Under the pieces are notes generated by a model, which was not told the DNA's origin, made no database searches, and was given only the letters and a program-made list of their open reading frames with translations. Position numbers and translations under genes: made by a program. This document shows, one piece after another, positions 1 through 11,704 of a stretch of 64,000 nt of DNA. Within the stretch, counting starts at the first letter, position 1. Each line of letters opens with the position of its first letter. The stretch comes from Zygnema circumcarinatum (taxonomy: Eukaryota > Streptophyta > Zygnematophyceae > Zygnematales > Zygnemataceae): positions 3,333,114-3,397,113 of the forward strand of contig CM074809.1 of the NCBI GenBank assembly GCA_037447605.1, given 5' to 3'.

Positions 1-1
1 T

Positions 2-983
2 GCCCATTGCTTTATGATCACGGAGCCACAGACCTTTGAGGAAGCACACGACGGAGTCGATGGCGACAAATGGCTGGTGGCGATCGATAGCGAGTAGGAC
101 AGCTTGATAGAGAACGGCACGTGGAGGTTGGAGGAGCTGCCTCAAGGGAGGCGAGCTATTGGCTGCAAATGGGTCTTCAAAGTCAAGAGGAAGGCAGACG
201 GAAGCGTGGACAGGTACAAGGCGTGGCTAGTGGCGAAGGGATATGCCCAGCAGTATGGGGTTGACTACATGGAGACGTTCGCTCCAGTGGTAAAGTTCAA
301 TTCCTTGAGAGCCTTGATTTCCATCGCAGCGGCTGAAGGAATGCATGTCCATCAGCTGGACATCAAGACGGCATTCCTGTACGGAGATCTAACGGAAGAG
401 ATCTACATGGAGCAGCCGGAGGGGAAGGTGGTCCCAGGAAAGGAACACCTAGTCTGTCGACTAGTGAAGAGCCTATATGGTTTGAAGCAGGCGCCTAGAG
501 TGTGGTATGAGAAGATAGATGATCTTCTGAGGAGGAATGGTTTCGACCGATTCGAAACAGATCATTCCGTGTACCGTCAAGGAGAGGGGGCGGACATCAT
601 GTTCGTCAGGATCTACGTCGATGATCTCATAATGGTGAGCCTCTCGCTTGAAAGAATCAGTTCCTTGAAAGAGTTGCTTCAGGCAAACTTCAAGATGTCA
701 GATTTGGGGGAGGCGCAGTATCTGCTTGGAATGCAGTTGAAGAGGGGGCAGGATGGCAGCTTATTCTTGTGTCAGAAGAAGTATGCATCGGATATCCTTG
801 CCCGGTTCCACATGGAAGATTCTAGGCCATGCTCCAGCCCGATGGAGGTAGGCGCTAGATTGTCGAAGGAGATGTCACCTTCGAGTGCAGCAGAGGCGCA
901 GAAGATGTTCGGAGTGCCTTATAGGTCTGCGATTGGGAGTCTGATGTACCTGATGATTGGAATGCGTCCGGATCTGGCGAAAG
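2..983 (+). pseudogene. Ty1/copia reverse transcriptase fragment
   Basis: Remnant of a copia-type pol gene that copied retrotransposon RNA into DNA. The frame reads the N-terminal RT signature GCKWVFKVKRKADGSVDRYK, then APVVKFNSLR, QLDIKTAFLYGDL, SLYGLKQAPRVWY and the catalytic YVDDL box, and ends at IGSLMYLMIGMRPDLA. An in-frame TAG at 95-97 sits where the family normally has Met in 'SEMDSL', so the copy is broken. The frame enters from the left edge of the window. At 984 the coding sequence stops abruptly and an LTR begins, so the rest of RT and RNase H are missing. Gag, protease and integrase would lie off-window or are lost. The lineage assignment rests on recalled plant copia motifs. Confidence 0.9.
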
Positions 984-2590
984 TGTTGATGTATAGGTAC
1001 ATCAAGGTGTTGGTACTTAGTTCCTAGCATGGATGTTGTCCAAGAGATCATGTGTTGATGTAGGGGCAATGTCATGCATGAATGGTCATGTTTGGTGTAG
1101 GACCAAACATGGGGGGTGCCCAAAGTGCTAGGGCATGGTACGGAAGGTCTAGGGAAGGTCTAGGGTCGTAGATTTACGGCTTAGGCTTAGACCGTACCAA
1201 AGGGGGTGCGCTGGATGCGCATTAATTGATCTGGAGCGCGACTGTACGGACGGCGCGCGACTGTACGGACGACGCGGAAATGTTCGGACGCGGAGGTCTT
1301 TGGCGCGAAAGGCGGATCTGCACTAAGCGACATGATTGGTCGCGCCAGAGTGCAGATCGCGACGCAATCTCCAAGCGGAACATGACTCATGATTAGGTAT
1401 GTACTTTCGAGGTACGGACATTGGTCGGTGCTGAGGCCCAGCGCGGCGGAGTCAGAAGTGACGTGGCACGACGCGGCAGATTCGAAAGTGACAAGGCGCG
1501 ACATCAGAATGTCGGCGCAGTGAATCAGGAGTGAGGAGGCGCTGCATCAGCAGTGTCTCATGTGGAGGACAGTGGCGAATCGGAAGGCGCCACGTGTCAG
1601 ATTCGGGGTAAGTAAGCCTGTAGGCCTAGGGTCGGGTGGCGACCGTAGGCTTACGGGGTCCCACATACAGTTGAGTTAGTGAGGAGTCAGATCGTACGGT
1701 GCAGGACGAGGATCAAGATGAGGCTGAGTTGGATCCGACGGGCTGAGGAGCTGGATCCGTGTGAGCCAAGGAGGATCCGACGGAGCACGATTAAGATCAG
1801 GATAAGGCCCTTGCAAGGCGCCGCATGGGTGGCCGTGACATGACGGCGTCACGTGACAAAGGCCGCCATGGTATATGAGGGAGCAAGCTTGGCTTCCTAC
1901 TTACCTCACTCATACTCACCACCTCGAGACGCTATGCTGCCTCAACCTTCGTTAGAAGAAGAGAAAGGGCAGAGCGAGAGGCCATCTTGAGGAGTCCGGC
2001 CTGTAGGGGTCGAAAGAACTGTCTCTCATCATGGTTAGCTCTAGTGAAAGAGTTATGGATGTGTCCCTCTCTCGTTGAGGTAGAGGAGAAGTTCAAGCAA
2101 GCATGTTGTGCTTAGCGTATCGCAGTTGCGTAAGCTGCCTATCGCTGATAGGTAGTGCTATGAGGAGGAGAATCGGCACAAGGTTATATGTAGATTTCCT
2201 AAGAGAGCTTTATTACACCTATGAACGTATGAGTTTTAGGGCCGGTGGCTTTTCCTTATACTGGCTATCCGTCATACGCCAGCCCCAGGTTGGATTGGAG
2301 TGATGGATGAGTGGAGGCTAATTATTGTGGGCGGTGTGTCGATCACACGCGGAGACCATTGGAGGAGCGCTGGAGTCAAGGGAGCTCTAGACCATGGAGG
2401 AGACGAAGAAGTGTTCTCAGAAAAGCGACGCTGCTTTGTTATCCGGCCAGCGCCAAGCATCTCGGTGAGGGGAGGAAGAGAAGGCATATCGTGGCGAAAG
2501 CGGTATGTGGCCTAAGTAGAAGTGGAAGAAGTTTTAGAGTTTCACTCTAGCATGTTTTATCCTTCCACTAGTCTCCTTCTCACACCAACA
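984..2590 (+). mobile_element. Copia-type LTR, copy A
   Basis: Long terminal repeat of about 1.6 kb. It begins TGTTGATGTATAGGTACATC and ends ACACCAACA, so it has the usual TG...CA ends. The same start and end recur in copy B at 5760-7388. No open frame of convincing length lies inside. It is joined directly to a truncated RT on its left and is followed by a degenerate primer-binding site (CGGTATCGCAGC) at about 2593. Copies A and B differ by many small indels, which is more than expected for a recent insertion. Confidence 0.8.
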
Positions 2591-5500
2591 AACGGTATCG
2601 CAGCCTATGGTTGAAGCCCTCGATATCGGCGCTTAAGGTCTGGCCCTAGAGCTTATGGGTGAAACTCTAAAGAGTACAAGTGATGTTGAGGGTCCCGAGC
2701 GCATCGGCGAGTGGATGCAGCTCCCTTGAGAGTATATGGGTTCCAAAGGAGAGATCCTTGACTAGAGAAAGAAATGAAGGAATGGGCTTTCGGGGAGCCT
2801 GGGCATTGGCTCAAAGGTACTAAGAGGGATAGATATGGTCAAACCTCCTAGTCACGCTTGATGGTTCTGCTTGTAGCAAAGTGTTGTCGAAATAGTCACT
2901 TTGGAGAAGCATGAAGGAGAGAATGCGTTTAGAGTTCAGTCTTGATGTACCATGGAAAGAGTGCGTAAAGAAGGCTGACAATCCATATTCCGGTCTGGCT
3001 GCTTTTGAGAGACTTGGCTCGAAAGTCAAGGTCCAACGGGCGTGGAGGTGGTGCATTGAGTTGCACACTTTCGAGGTGACCCAATCCTCAAATGTGAGTT
3101 GGAGGTGGCAATAGTGAGGGACGCATTGCCGGCGCGGACTCACCTTGACGCCATATGCTCGGATATGCGTCGAAGGCTGGGTTGTTTCCATCAAAGGATT
3201 CGGAGAGGAGGACTTTGACGGCACTCTCGAGAAGTGAGAGGGCTCCGCCATATCGGTGATTGCCATGGTATGTGGAGGGGATGACCCTTCAAGCACACTC
3301 TGGGATTGTGAGACTAGCTGGGAGTTGGGAGATCAATGAACTAGAATCTTCACATAGGTTGTGGGAGAGGCTAGGAGAGGTGCTGGGTGGCAAGGAGTGC
3401 CACGGATGGAAAGAGTTCACTTCAAATGCGTTTGGGGTGAAGGAGGCCCAAGATCTAGGGTCTAAGAGAGAGAGCTGCCCAAGGAACCACATTGTTAAAT
3501 CCCACTAAGTCCGGTGGACGAGCTAGTGGAATTGATAGTCACTAAGATGTTGAAGTGATGGACCACTAAGGAGGAGTTTAGGAATTCCCCAAGGAGCAGT
3601 TGAGGAGATCAATCTCGAGGCAGGGAAGGTCGTGCAACTTCCCCCTATGAGGAGTCTACTTCAATGAGGAGTAGATGTACAGGCGAGTAGAATGGATAGA
3701 GTCAAAAGGAATTGACAACCATTCAAGGAGGGGCAAGGCTGAAGTCGGACAAGGAGGATTCCACTCCAAGTCGACATTTTGGAGCCGTGAGCTCGTGGAG
3801 ATCACATTGCTAACGAACTTGCAGAGCTTATCTTGTGGAGGGATCATTCGGATCCAAGGAGACGGCATGGTGGCTCAAGTGTGTCCAGACGTGGACGGAA
3901 TCTTTGTTTGAAGAGTTTGCTGGGAGTGCACGCCTAGTTTACTCTCTGAACAAGATAGTGACCTATTCGGCGGTGGTTTGAAGCTGTCGATCTCAAGAGA
4001 AGCCGGGTTATAGTCGGGTGGATCTCGGCGAGAAGTGGCGCATGTACCGCCGGAAGACAAGTGAAGTACTCCTTTAGCCACAAAAGTTTGTTTGAAATTT
4101 TCCTTAAAAAAGCGAATTTATTTTGGAGGCAATCAAGTGGAGTTAGATGCCGGTTGCTGTGAGTTACATCACATGCAGATGGCGACCCTCATGATGGGAT
4201 AGAGCGGAGTAGCTTGTACTTTTCAAAGAGGAAGGTGCGCGAATGGACCCGTTGCACGATAGCCAGGAGCTCAAGATCAAGGAACTCTGGACACCTAAGC
4301 TAAGAGCTTGAAGATGCTTGCAAGGACCAGGATCTTGAGAGGTGCCTAGGTCCAGAAGTCACAAGGAGGGAAGAGACGCCGACATGGAGCTAGTGTGATC
4401 GCACTCATGAGGGGATGGCGCTCTTATGCAAGGTACCGCACCCTTGCATACCTTGTGTGTGATAGAGTTTTGAGGGGGAGGTTTCGTTTCCCTCAAAGGA
4501 AGAAGATAGTAAGACTCGGCGACTTGGTTGGAGGAGGATGCTACAAGGGTAGCCCAATTGGCCCAATCAAGCTTATCATTAGCGGGGGAGCAGCTAGACG
4601 ATGGACCGGTGATGCTGACTTCAGATGACTTCTCTCCGAGATAGGAGACATGAAGAAGGTGCTATGATAGAGGAGGCTGAGCAGTCTTGAAGAGTTGAAG
4701 CGACGAACTTGAAGGTTTGAGGAGCTGCGAGTGATCATGGAGATCAAGAGGCGGCAAGGAGCGCTTGAAGGCGCGGCTAGTGGCAACGGAATCAAGGGAC
4801 GAGCAGAGTGTGGAGAATGTCATCATGATGATGGTGCAGTACACTTCCCTTCGTGGTATTCCTTAGAAAGTCACTAAGCTAGAGTGAGGTGTTTTCAGAT
4901 GCATATGAAAGGTGCAAGAATTACACTCTTTGGAGAAATTGACATGCAATGAAGAAAGTGTCAAGCAGGGTTTGTAGGACCCTGATAAGGGAAGAGGAAC
5001 ATCCGGTTTGCCAGCTCATTGATGGAGAACATGAGCAGAATTGAGACCCCAAAGGTGGAGTACAAGAGGAGGGTGCCAAGATGTCGAAGCTAGAGTTGTG
5101 CTTTGGAGGACCAGGCCTTGTACAGGTAGGCTGTTTAGCTTAAGAGGGGGTAGGCAAGGTGTTCAGATTTGACCTTGGCAGATGGCGCTGAGGAGAGATT
5201 GTCCATGGGGGACATGTGAGTAGAGAGAATGTCCATGGGAGGACATGTGAGTTCATAGTGCGAGGTCCCAGGATCGTGTAGTGGAAGTTGTTAGAGAAGG
5301 CGGCACTTCATTTGGATGGAGGCCTACAACAAGTGGCGAGAGTACCACAAGGAGGATTCATGGGACAGATATGAACGACCTCATGTTTATGAGGGGGTGA
5401 GCGGCATATGGAGAAGCTGTCTTCATGGATATGTGAGTTGGGAGGAGAAGATGGGACTTCTCAGGTTTACCTTGGAGGATGAATTCCTTTGAAGAGTTCG

Positions 5501-5759
5501 AGGTTGAAGGTTCCTCACCACATTGTCGACAAGGGGTAAATAACTACCAAGGAGATTGTGATGTGCAGGATTGCACATGGGCGAAGACCATCTATTGGAA
5601 GAGGTGGCCCGGGGGAGAGTGCAATGGCTGTTGCATTCACGGCGGAATCAATTCAAGGGAATTGATGTGCAAGCCAAGAAGGCATGCCTAGTTAGTTGCT
5701 GCTGCTTTAGGTGCCATGTTAGAGAAGCTTGCAAGGAACTTACGTACCAAGAGGGGGAT
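2591..5759 (+). mobile_element. Non-coding internal region A of a copia derivative
   Basis: About 3.2 kb lies between LTR A and LTR B. It contains no gag or pol frame; the longest open frames are under 160 codons and match no domain I know. It ends in a purine-rich tract directly before LTR B. The same sequence recurs at 7389-10433. Non-coding internal DNA between LTRs fits a large non-autonomous retrotransposon derivative (LARD-like) that depended on enzymes from a relative such as the one represented by the RT remnant. The LARD label is inference. Confidence 0.65.
5749..5759 (+). other. Polypurine tract before LTR B
   Basis: The sequence AAGAGGGGGAT lies directly before the TGTTGATG start of LTR B. 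This is the expected position of the plus-strand primer of an LTR retrotransposon and marks 5760 as the start of a 3' LTR. Confidence 0.7.
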
Positions 5760-7388
5760 TGTTGATGTATAGGTACATCAAGGTGTTGGTACTTAGTTCC
5801 TCGCATGGCTGTTGTCCAAGAGATCATGTGTTGATGTATGGGCAATGTCTTGCATGAATGGTCATGTTTGGTGTAGGACCAAACATGGGGGGTGCCCAAA
5901 GTGCTAGGGCATGGCAATGGAAGGTCTAGGAAGGTTCAGTATCGTGATTTACTACTAGGCTGCATCAGTATCAGGGGTGCGCCGGATGCCGCGCATTAAT
6001 CGATCTCGAGCGCTGACCAGACGGGACGGGCGCTACGATCAGACGGACGACGCGAAATGTTCGACGCTGAGGTTCGGCGCGCTTGATTCGCATCTGCTTA
6101 CATGATTGGTCGCGCTGTGAGTGCGTGACGCGACGCACTTCCAAGCGGAACATGACTCATGATTAGGTATGTACTTTCAGGTACCTGACATTGGTCGGTA
6201 CGCAGGCCCGGGCCGCTGGGCGAGTCGTAAGTGACGGGCACGCACGCCGCGCATTCGAAAGGACAAGGCGCGACATCGTAATGTCGGGCGCTAGCGAATC
6301 GAGGAGGAGGGGCGCCGCGATCGCCAGTTGTCTCTGGCGTGGAGGACAAGGGCTTAATTCGTGGAAGGCTTCACGGTCGCATTCGGGTGGCCTCGTGAGG
6401 GCCTAGGTCGGTGGCGACCGTGAGGGCTTACGGGGTCCCACACACATGTACCGAAGTTAGTGAGGAGTCGACGACGGCAGTGACGGTGGATCAAGATGAG
6501 GTCAATTGATCCGGACGGGCCGAGGAGCCGGATCCGTAGTCAAGGGAGGATCCGACCGGAGCACGCATTAAGATCGTGATAAGGCCCCTTTGCAAGGCCG
6601 CATGGGTGGCCGCGGACATGACGGGCCACGCGACAAAGGCCGCCATGGTATATGAGGGAGCAAGTTTGGCTTCCTACTTACCACACCATACCACTCACCG
6701 AACGCTATGCCGCCTTCAACCTTCGCAAGCCAGAAGAGTAGGCAGAGGGCGAGGAATTGAGGAGTCCGGCCTTGTGTAGGGGGTCGTGAAAGAACTGTCT
6801 CTCATCATGGTTAGCTCTAGTGAAAGAGTTATAGATGTGTCCCTCTCGTGTTGAGGTAGAGGAGAAGTTCAAGCAAGCATGTTGTGCTTAGCTACCAAGT
6901 AGCTTGGGTGTAAGTCAGCTTCATCGCTGGATAGGTAGTGCTCAGAGAGTGAGGAGAACGGGCATAAGGTTATATGTAGATTTCCTAAGAGAGCTTGCAG
7001 GTCACAGTCTATGAATGTTAAGGAGTTTTAGCCGCAGGGCTTTCTCCTTATACTTCTGTGTCATCCGGTCACATGTGAGTCCTGTGTTGGATTGGAGTGA
7101 TGGCTTTATGGGAGGCTTACTCATTGTATGGGCGTGTAGTCGCATCACACGTGAGAGACTATTGAGGAGCTTGGAGTCAGAAGGAGCCGAGACCATGGAG
7201 GAGATGAAGAAGTGTTCTTGTAGGTGACGCGTTTTGTTATCCGCTGTGCGCACCTGGTGAGGGGAAGAGAAGGCATATCGTGGCGGAAGCGGTATGTGGA
7301 CTAAGTAGAAGTGGAAGAGGTTTTGGAGTTTCACTCAAGCATGTTTTATCCTTCCACTAGTCTCTCCTTCTGCCCCCTCACACCAACA
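5760..7388 (+). mobile_element. Copia-type LTR, copy B
   Basis: Second LTR of about 1.63 kb with the same TGTTGATG start and CACCAACA end as copy A. With LTR A and the internal region it delimits one element of about 6.4 kb (984-7388). It is followed by a good primer-binding site and a second copy of the internal region, so it also serves as the 5' LTR of the next unit. That produces an LTR-internal-LTR-internal tandem array. Confidence 0.8.
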
Positions 7389-10300
7389 AATGGTATCAGA
7401 GCTTATGGTTGAAGTCTTGGAGCATTTGGTGCTTAAGGTTCTGTCCTAGAGCTTATGGGTGAAATCCTAAAGAGTGCCAAGTGATAGTGAGGGTCCTGGA
7501 GCGTACTGAAGTGAGGGATGCAGTTCCTTGAGAGTATGGGTTCCAAAGGAGAGATCCTTGACTGTGAGAAAGAGTCAAGGAATAAGTTCTTGGGGAGCCT
7601 AGTGGTTGGCTCAAAGGTACTCAAGAGGATAGATATGGTCAAACCCTAGTCACGCTGATGGTTCAAGGCTTGTAGCAAGCAAGTTGTTGAAATAGTCACT
7701 GAGAAGCTACAGAAGGAGAGAATGTGCGCTTATTCTACCTTGACAGCCTCGGGATGGAAAGAGCGCAAAGAAGGCTAGATTAATCCACATTCAATCTTGG
7801 CTACTGCTTTGGAGAGACTTGGCCTGTGAGTCAAGGTCCAACGGCAAAGTGGAGGTGGTGGCATTGAGTTGCACACTTTGAGACCCAAACCCTCGAGCTG
7901 GAGGTGGTAAATAAGGAGGGACTTACCAAGCCGGGTTGTGACCCACCTTTGGGACTACTGTATGCTCGGATATGTCGGCGAAGGTTTCCATCAAAGGATT
8001 CGGAGAGGGAGGACTTGACGGCACTCGAGAAGTGGAGAGGCCCGCCATTACACACGAGATTGCTGGGCAGCATGTGGAGGGGATGACCCTTCAAGCACAC
8101 TCTTGGGATTAGAGACTAGCTTTGGAGTTAGAGACTAATGAACTAGAATCTTCACATAGGTTGTGGGAGAGGCTAGGAGAGGTGCTGGGTGGCAAGGAGT
8201 GCCACGGATGGAAAGAGTTCACTTCAAATGCGTTTGGGGTGAAGGAGGCCCAAGATCTAGGGTCTAAGAGAGAGAGCTGCCCAAGGAACCATTGCTTAAA
8301 TCCTGACTAGTCTGGTGGACAGAGCTAGTGGAATTGATAGTCACTAAGATGTTAGTGATGGACCACTAAGGAGGAGTTTAGGGAATTCCCCAAGGAGTAG
8401 TTGAGGAGATCAATTCGGAGGTAGAAGGTCGCAACTTCCTATGAGGAGTCTACTTCACGGAGGAGTAGATGTAGCAAAGGAGTAGAATGGATAGAGTCAA
8501 AAGGAATTGACAACCATTCAAGGAGGGGCAAGGCTGAAGTCGGACAAGGAGGATTCCACTCCAAGTCGACATTTTGGAGCCGTGAGCTCGAGGAGATCAC
8601 ATTGCTAATGGACTTGCAGGGCTTATCTTGTGGAGGGATCTTTCGGATCCAAGGAGACGGCATGGTGGCTCAAGTGTGTCCAGACGTGGACGGAATCTTT
8701 GTTTGAAGAGTTTGCTGGGAGTGCACGCCTAGTTTACTCGGGAACAAGATAGTGACCTATTCGGGCTGCGGAGCCGAAAGGCTTCGATCTCAAGAAAGTC
8801 AAGTATAGCTGGTGGATCTCGGCGAGAAGGGCGCATGCACGTCGGTGGGAAGACAAGGTGAAGTACTTTTAGGCCACAAAATTATGAATGAAATTTTCCT
8901 AAAAAGGTGAATTTATTTTGGAAGCAAGCAGGTGGAGTTAGGATGCAGGTTGTCGTGGAGTTACATCACATGCAGCATGTATAATCCTGGATGGGATAGA
9001 GCCGAGTAGCTTGTACTTCTTCTAAAAGAGTGTGCAGCAATGATCTGCTGCACTCCATAGCTTGTGTGGAGCTCGCATCAAGGAACTGACACCTAAGCTA
9101 GAAGAGCTTGAAGATGCTTGCAAGGACCAGGATCTTGAGAGGTGCCTAGGTTCGGAAGTCACAAGAGGAAGAGACGCCGACATGGAGCTGGCGAGATCGC
9201 ACTCATGAGGGGATGGCGCTCTTGAGCAAGGTACCGCAACCTTGCATACCTTGTGTGTGATAGAGTTTTGAGGGGGAGGTTTCGTTTCCCTCAAAGGAAG
9301 AAGATAGTAAGTCTCGGCGACTTGGTTGGAGGAGGATGCTACAAGGGTAGCCCAATTGGCCCAATCAAGCTTATCATTAGCGGGGGAGCAGCTAGACGAT
9401 GGACCGGTGATGCTGACTTCAGATGACTTCTCTCCGTAGATAGTATATAGCTTGAAGAAGGTGCTATGATAGAGAGAGCTCTAAGCAGTCTGGAAGAGTT
9501 GAAGTTTACCTAATCCCAGCGTTTGAGGAGTCAGCGAAAGGGACCGCGAGATCAAGAGGGCGTGCAAGGAGCTTTGAAGGCCGCTATGGCAACGAATCAA
9601 GTGGACGCAGCAGAGTGTGGAGAATGTCATCATGATGATGGTGCAGTACACTTCCCTTCGTGGTATTCCTTAGAAAGTCACTAAGCTAGAGTGAGGTGTT
9701 TTCAGATGCATATGAAAGGTGCAAGAATTACACTCTTTGGAGAAATTGACATGCAATGAAGAAAGTGTCAAGCAGGGTTTGTAGGACCCTGATAAGGGAA
9801 GAGGAACATCCGGTTTGCCAGCTCATTGATGGAGAACATGAGCAGAATTGAGACCCCAAAGGTGGAGTACAAGAGGAGGGTGCCAAGATGTCGAAGCTAG
9901 AGTTGTGCTTTGGAGGACCAGGCCTTGTACAGGTAGGCTGTTTAGCTTAAGAGGGGGTAGGCAAGGTGTTCAGATTTGACCTTGGCAGATGGCGCCGAGG
10001 AGAGATTGTCCATGGGGGACATGTGAGTAGAGAGAATGTCCATGGGAGGACATGTGAGTTCATAGTGCGAGGTCCCAGGATCGTGTTGTGGAAGTTGTTA
10101 GAGAAGGCGGCAGGTCATTTGGATGGAGGCCTACAACAAGTGCTTAGAGTGCACCACAAGGAGGATTCATGGACAAGTATGAACGACCATGTTTATGGAG
10201 GGGGTGAGCTTGGCTATGGAGAAGCTCGCCTTCATGGATAGGAGTTGGGAGGAGAAGATGGGACTTCGTGCTTACCTTGAGGATGACCTTTGAAGAGTTC

Positions 10301-10433
10301 GAGGTTGAAGGTTCCTACTTACATTGTTGACATTGGCAGCCACCACGCCAAAGGAGATTGTGATGTGCGAGGATTGCACATGCGAAGTGAAGACCATCTA
10401 TTGGAAGAGGTGGCCCGGGGGAGAGTGCAATGG
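7389..10433 (+). mobile_element. Non-coding internal region B of a copia derivative
   Basis: Second copy of the internal region, offset by about 4.8 kb from copy A. Some blocks look identical to copy A (for example about 4830-5330 against 9630-10130), while others differ by dense short indels. It has no coding capacity. It runs into an assembly gap just before the point where its 3' LTR would start, judged from the end of copy A. Confidence 0.65.
7391..7402 (+). other. Primer-binding site for initiator tRNA-Met
   Basis: TGGTATCAGAGC begins two bases after the end of LTR B. It is the usual plant copia primer-binding site, complementary to the 3' end of initiator tRNA-Met. The matching place after LTR A is degenerate. 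Confidence 0.8.
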
Positions 10434-11129
10434 NNNNNNNNNNNNNNNNNNNNNNNNNNNNNNNNNNNNNNNNNNNNNNNNNNNNNNNNNNNNNNNNNNN
10501 NNNNNNNNNNNNNNNNNNNNNNNNNNNNNNNNNNNNNNNNNNNNNNNNNNNNNNNNNNNNNNNNNNNNNNNNNNNNNNNNNNNNNNNNNNNNNNNNNNNN
10601 NNNNNNNNNNNNNNNNNNNNNNNNNNNNNNNNNNNNNNNNNNNNNNNNNNNNNNNNNNNNNNNNNNNNNNNNNNNNNNNNNNNNNNNNNNNNNNNNNNNN
10701 NNNNNNNNNNNNNNNNNNNNNNNNNNNNNNNNNNNNNNNNNNNNNNNNNNNNNNNNNNNNNNNNNNNNNNNNNNNNNNNNNNNNNNNNNNNNNNNNNNNN
10801 NNNNNNNNNNNNNNNNNNNNNNNNNNNNNNNNNNNNNNNNNNNNNNNNNNNNNNNNNNNNNNNNNNNNNNNNNNNNNNNNNNNNNNNNNNNNNNNNNNNN
10901 NNNNNNNNNNNNNNNNNNNNNNNNNNNNNNNNNNNNNNNNNNNNNNNNNNNNNNNNNNNNNNNNNNNNNNNNNNNNNNNNNNNNNNNNNNNNNNNNNNNN
11001 NNNNNNNNNNNNNNNNNNNNNNNNNNNNNNNNNNNNNNNNNNNNNNNNNNNNNNNNNNNNNNNNNNNNNNNNNNNNNNNNNNNNNNNNNNNNNNNNNNNN
11101 NNNNNNNNNNNNNNNNNNNNNNNNNNNNN
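10434..11129. other. Assembly gap (696 N)
   Basis: Run of 696 undetermined bases. By analogy with copy A it should contain the last roughly 130 bases of internal region B and the first part of a third LTR. The true length may differ. Confidence 0.99.
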
Positions 11130-11704
11130 ATCCTACGGCGCAAGACGTGGATTGAACGAAAGGCTGAGTGGATCCGATGGAAGCGAAGAGCTGGATCCGT
11201 GTGAGTCTACGAGGATCCGACGGCGCAGGATTAGGATCGGGATAGGGCCCTTGCAGGCCGCTAGTCGATGTTGTGAAGCTTCATAGCATGTTGTCACGTG
11301 TGAAGTGACATTGTATTTAAGGATTGGCTTTTGTTGTGTAGGCCTATTCATTCAGGCTGTTGTAGTCTCTGTTATGCTGTTTGCTCGTATTGCAACACTA
11401 CACTTGCTCGTGCTGCGAGGTAGTGAGCTGTGAGATTGCTGAGCGGCCGATTTGAGAGGGGGTCTCTCAATGTATGAGTGAATTCATTATTAAGGAGTTT
11501 TAGAGCCAGGAGCTTTCTCCTATCCTTTTCTCTCTGTTATTCCGCTGTGCATTATTCTGTGAGATTCACTCTGTGAGTAAAATGGTCTATGAGTGAATGT
11601 GAGAGAGATTTGGAATGTCATCATCGATTGGAACGCGAACTCTGATGGAGGGTGACCCGAACGGAGGAACGGACGGGAGCAGTGGAGGAGTCCCTGCACC
11701 AACA
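11130..11704 (+). mobile_element. Third, diverged LTR-like piece
   Basis: Right after the gap the sequence shares a GGATCCG-rich block with LTR copies A and B (about 11150-11260 against 1710-1830), then an AAGGAGTTTTAG block (about 11490), and ends CACCAACA followed by a weak primer-site-like sequence. It is clearly more diverged from A and B than they are from each other. It could be the 3' LTR of the second unit or part of a related element. Confidence 0.45.

Noticed and set aside
10290-11286. Open frames of 240-320 codons across the assembly gap
   Set aside because: They consist almost entirely of undetermined bases; only a few real codons lie at either end.
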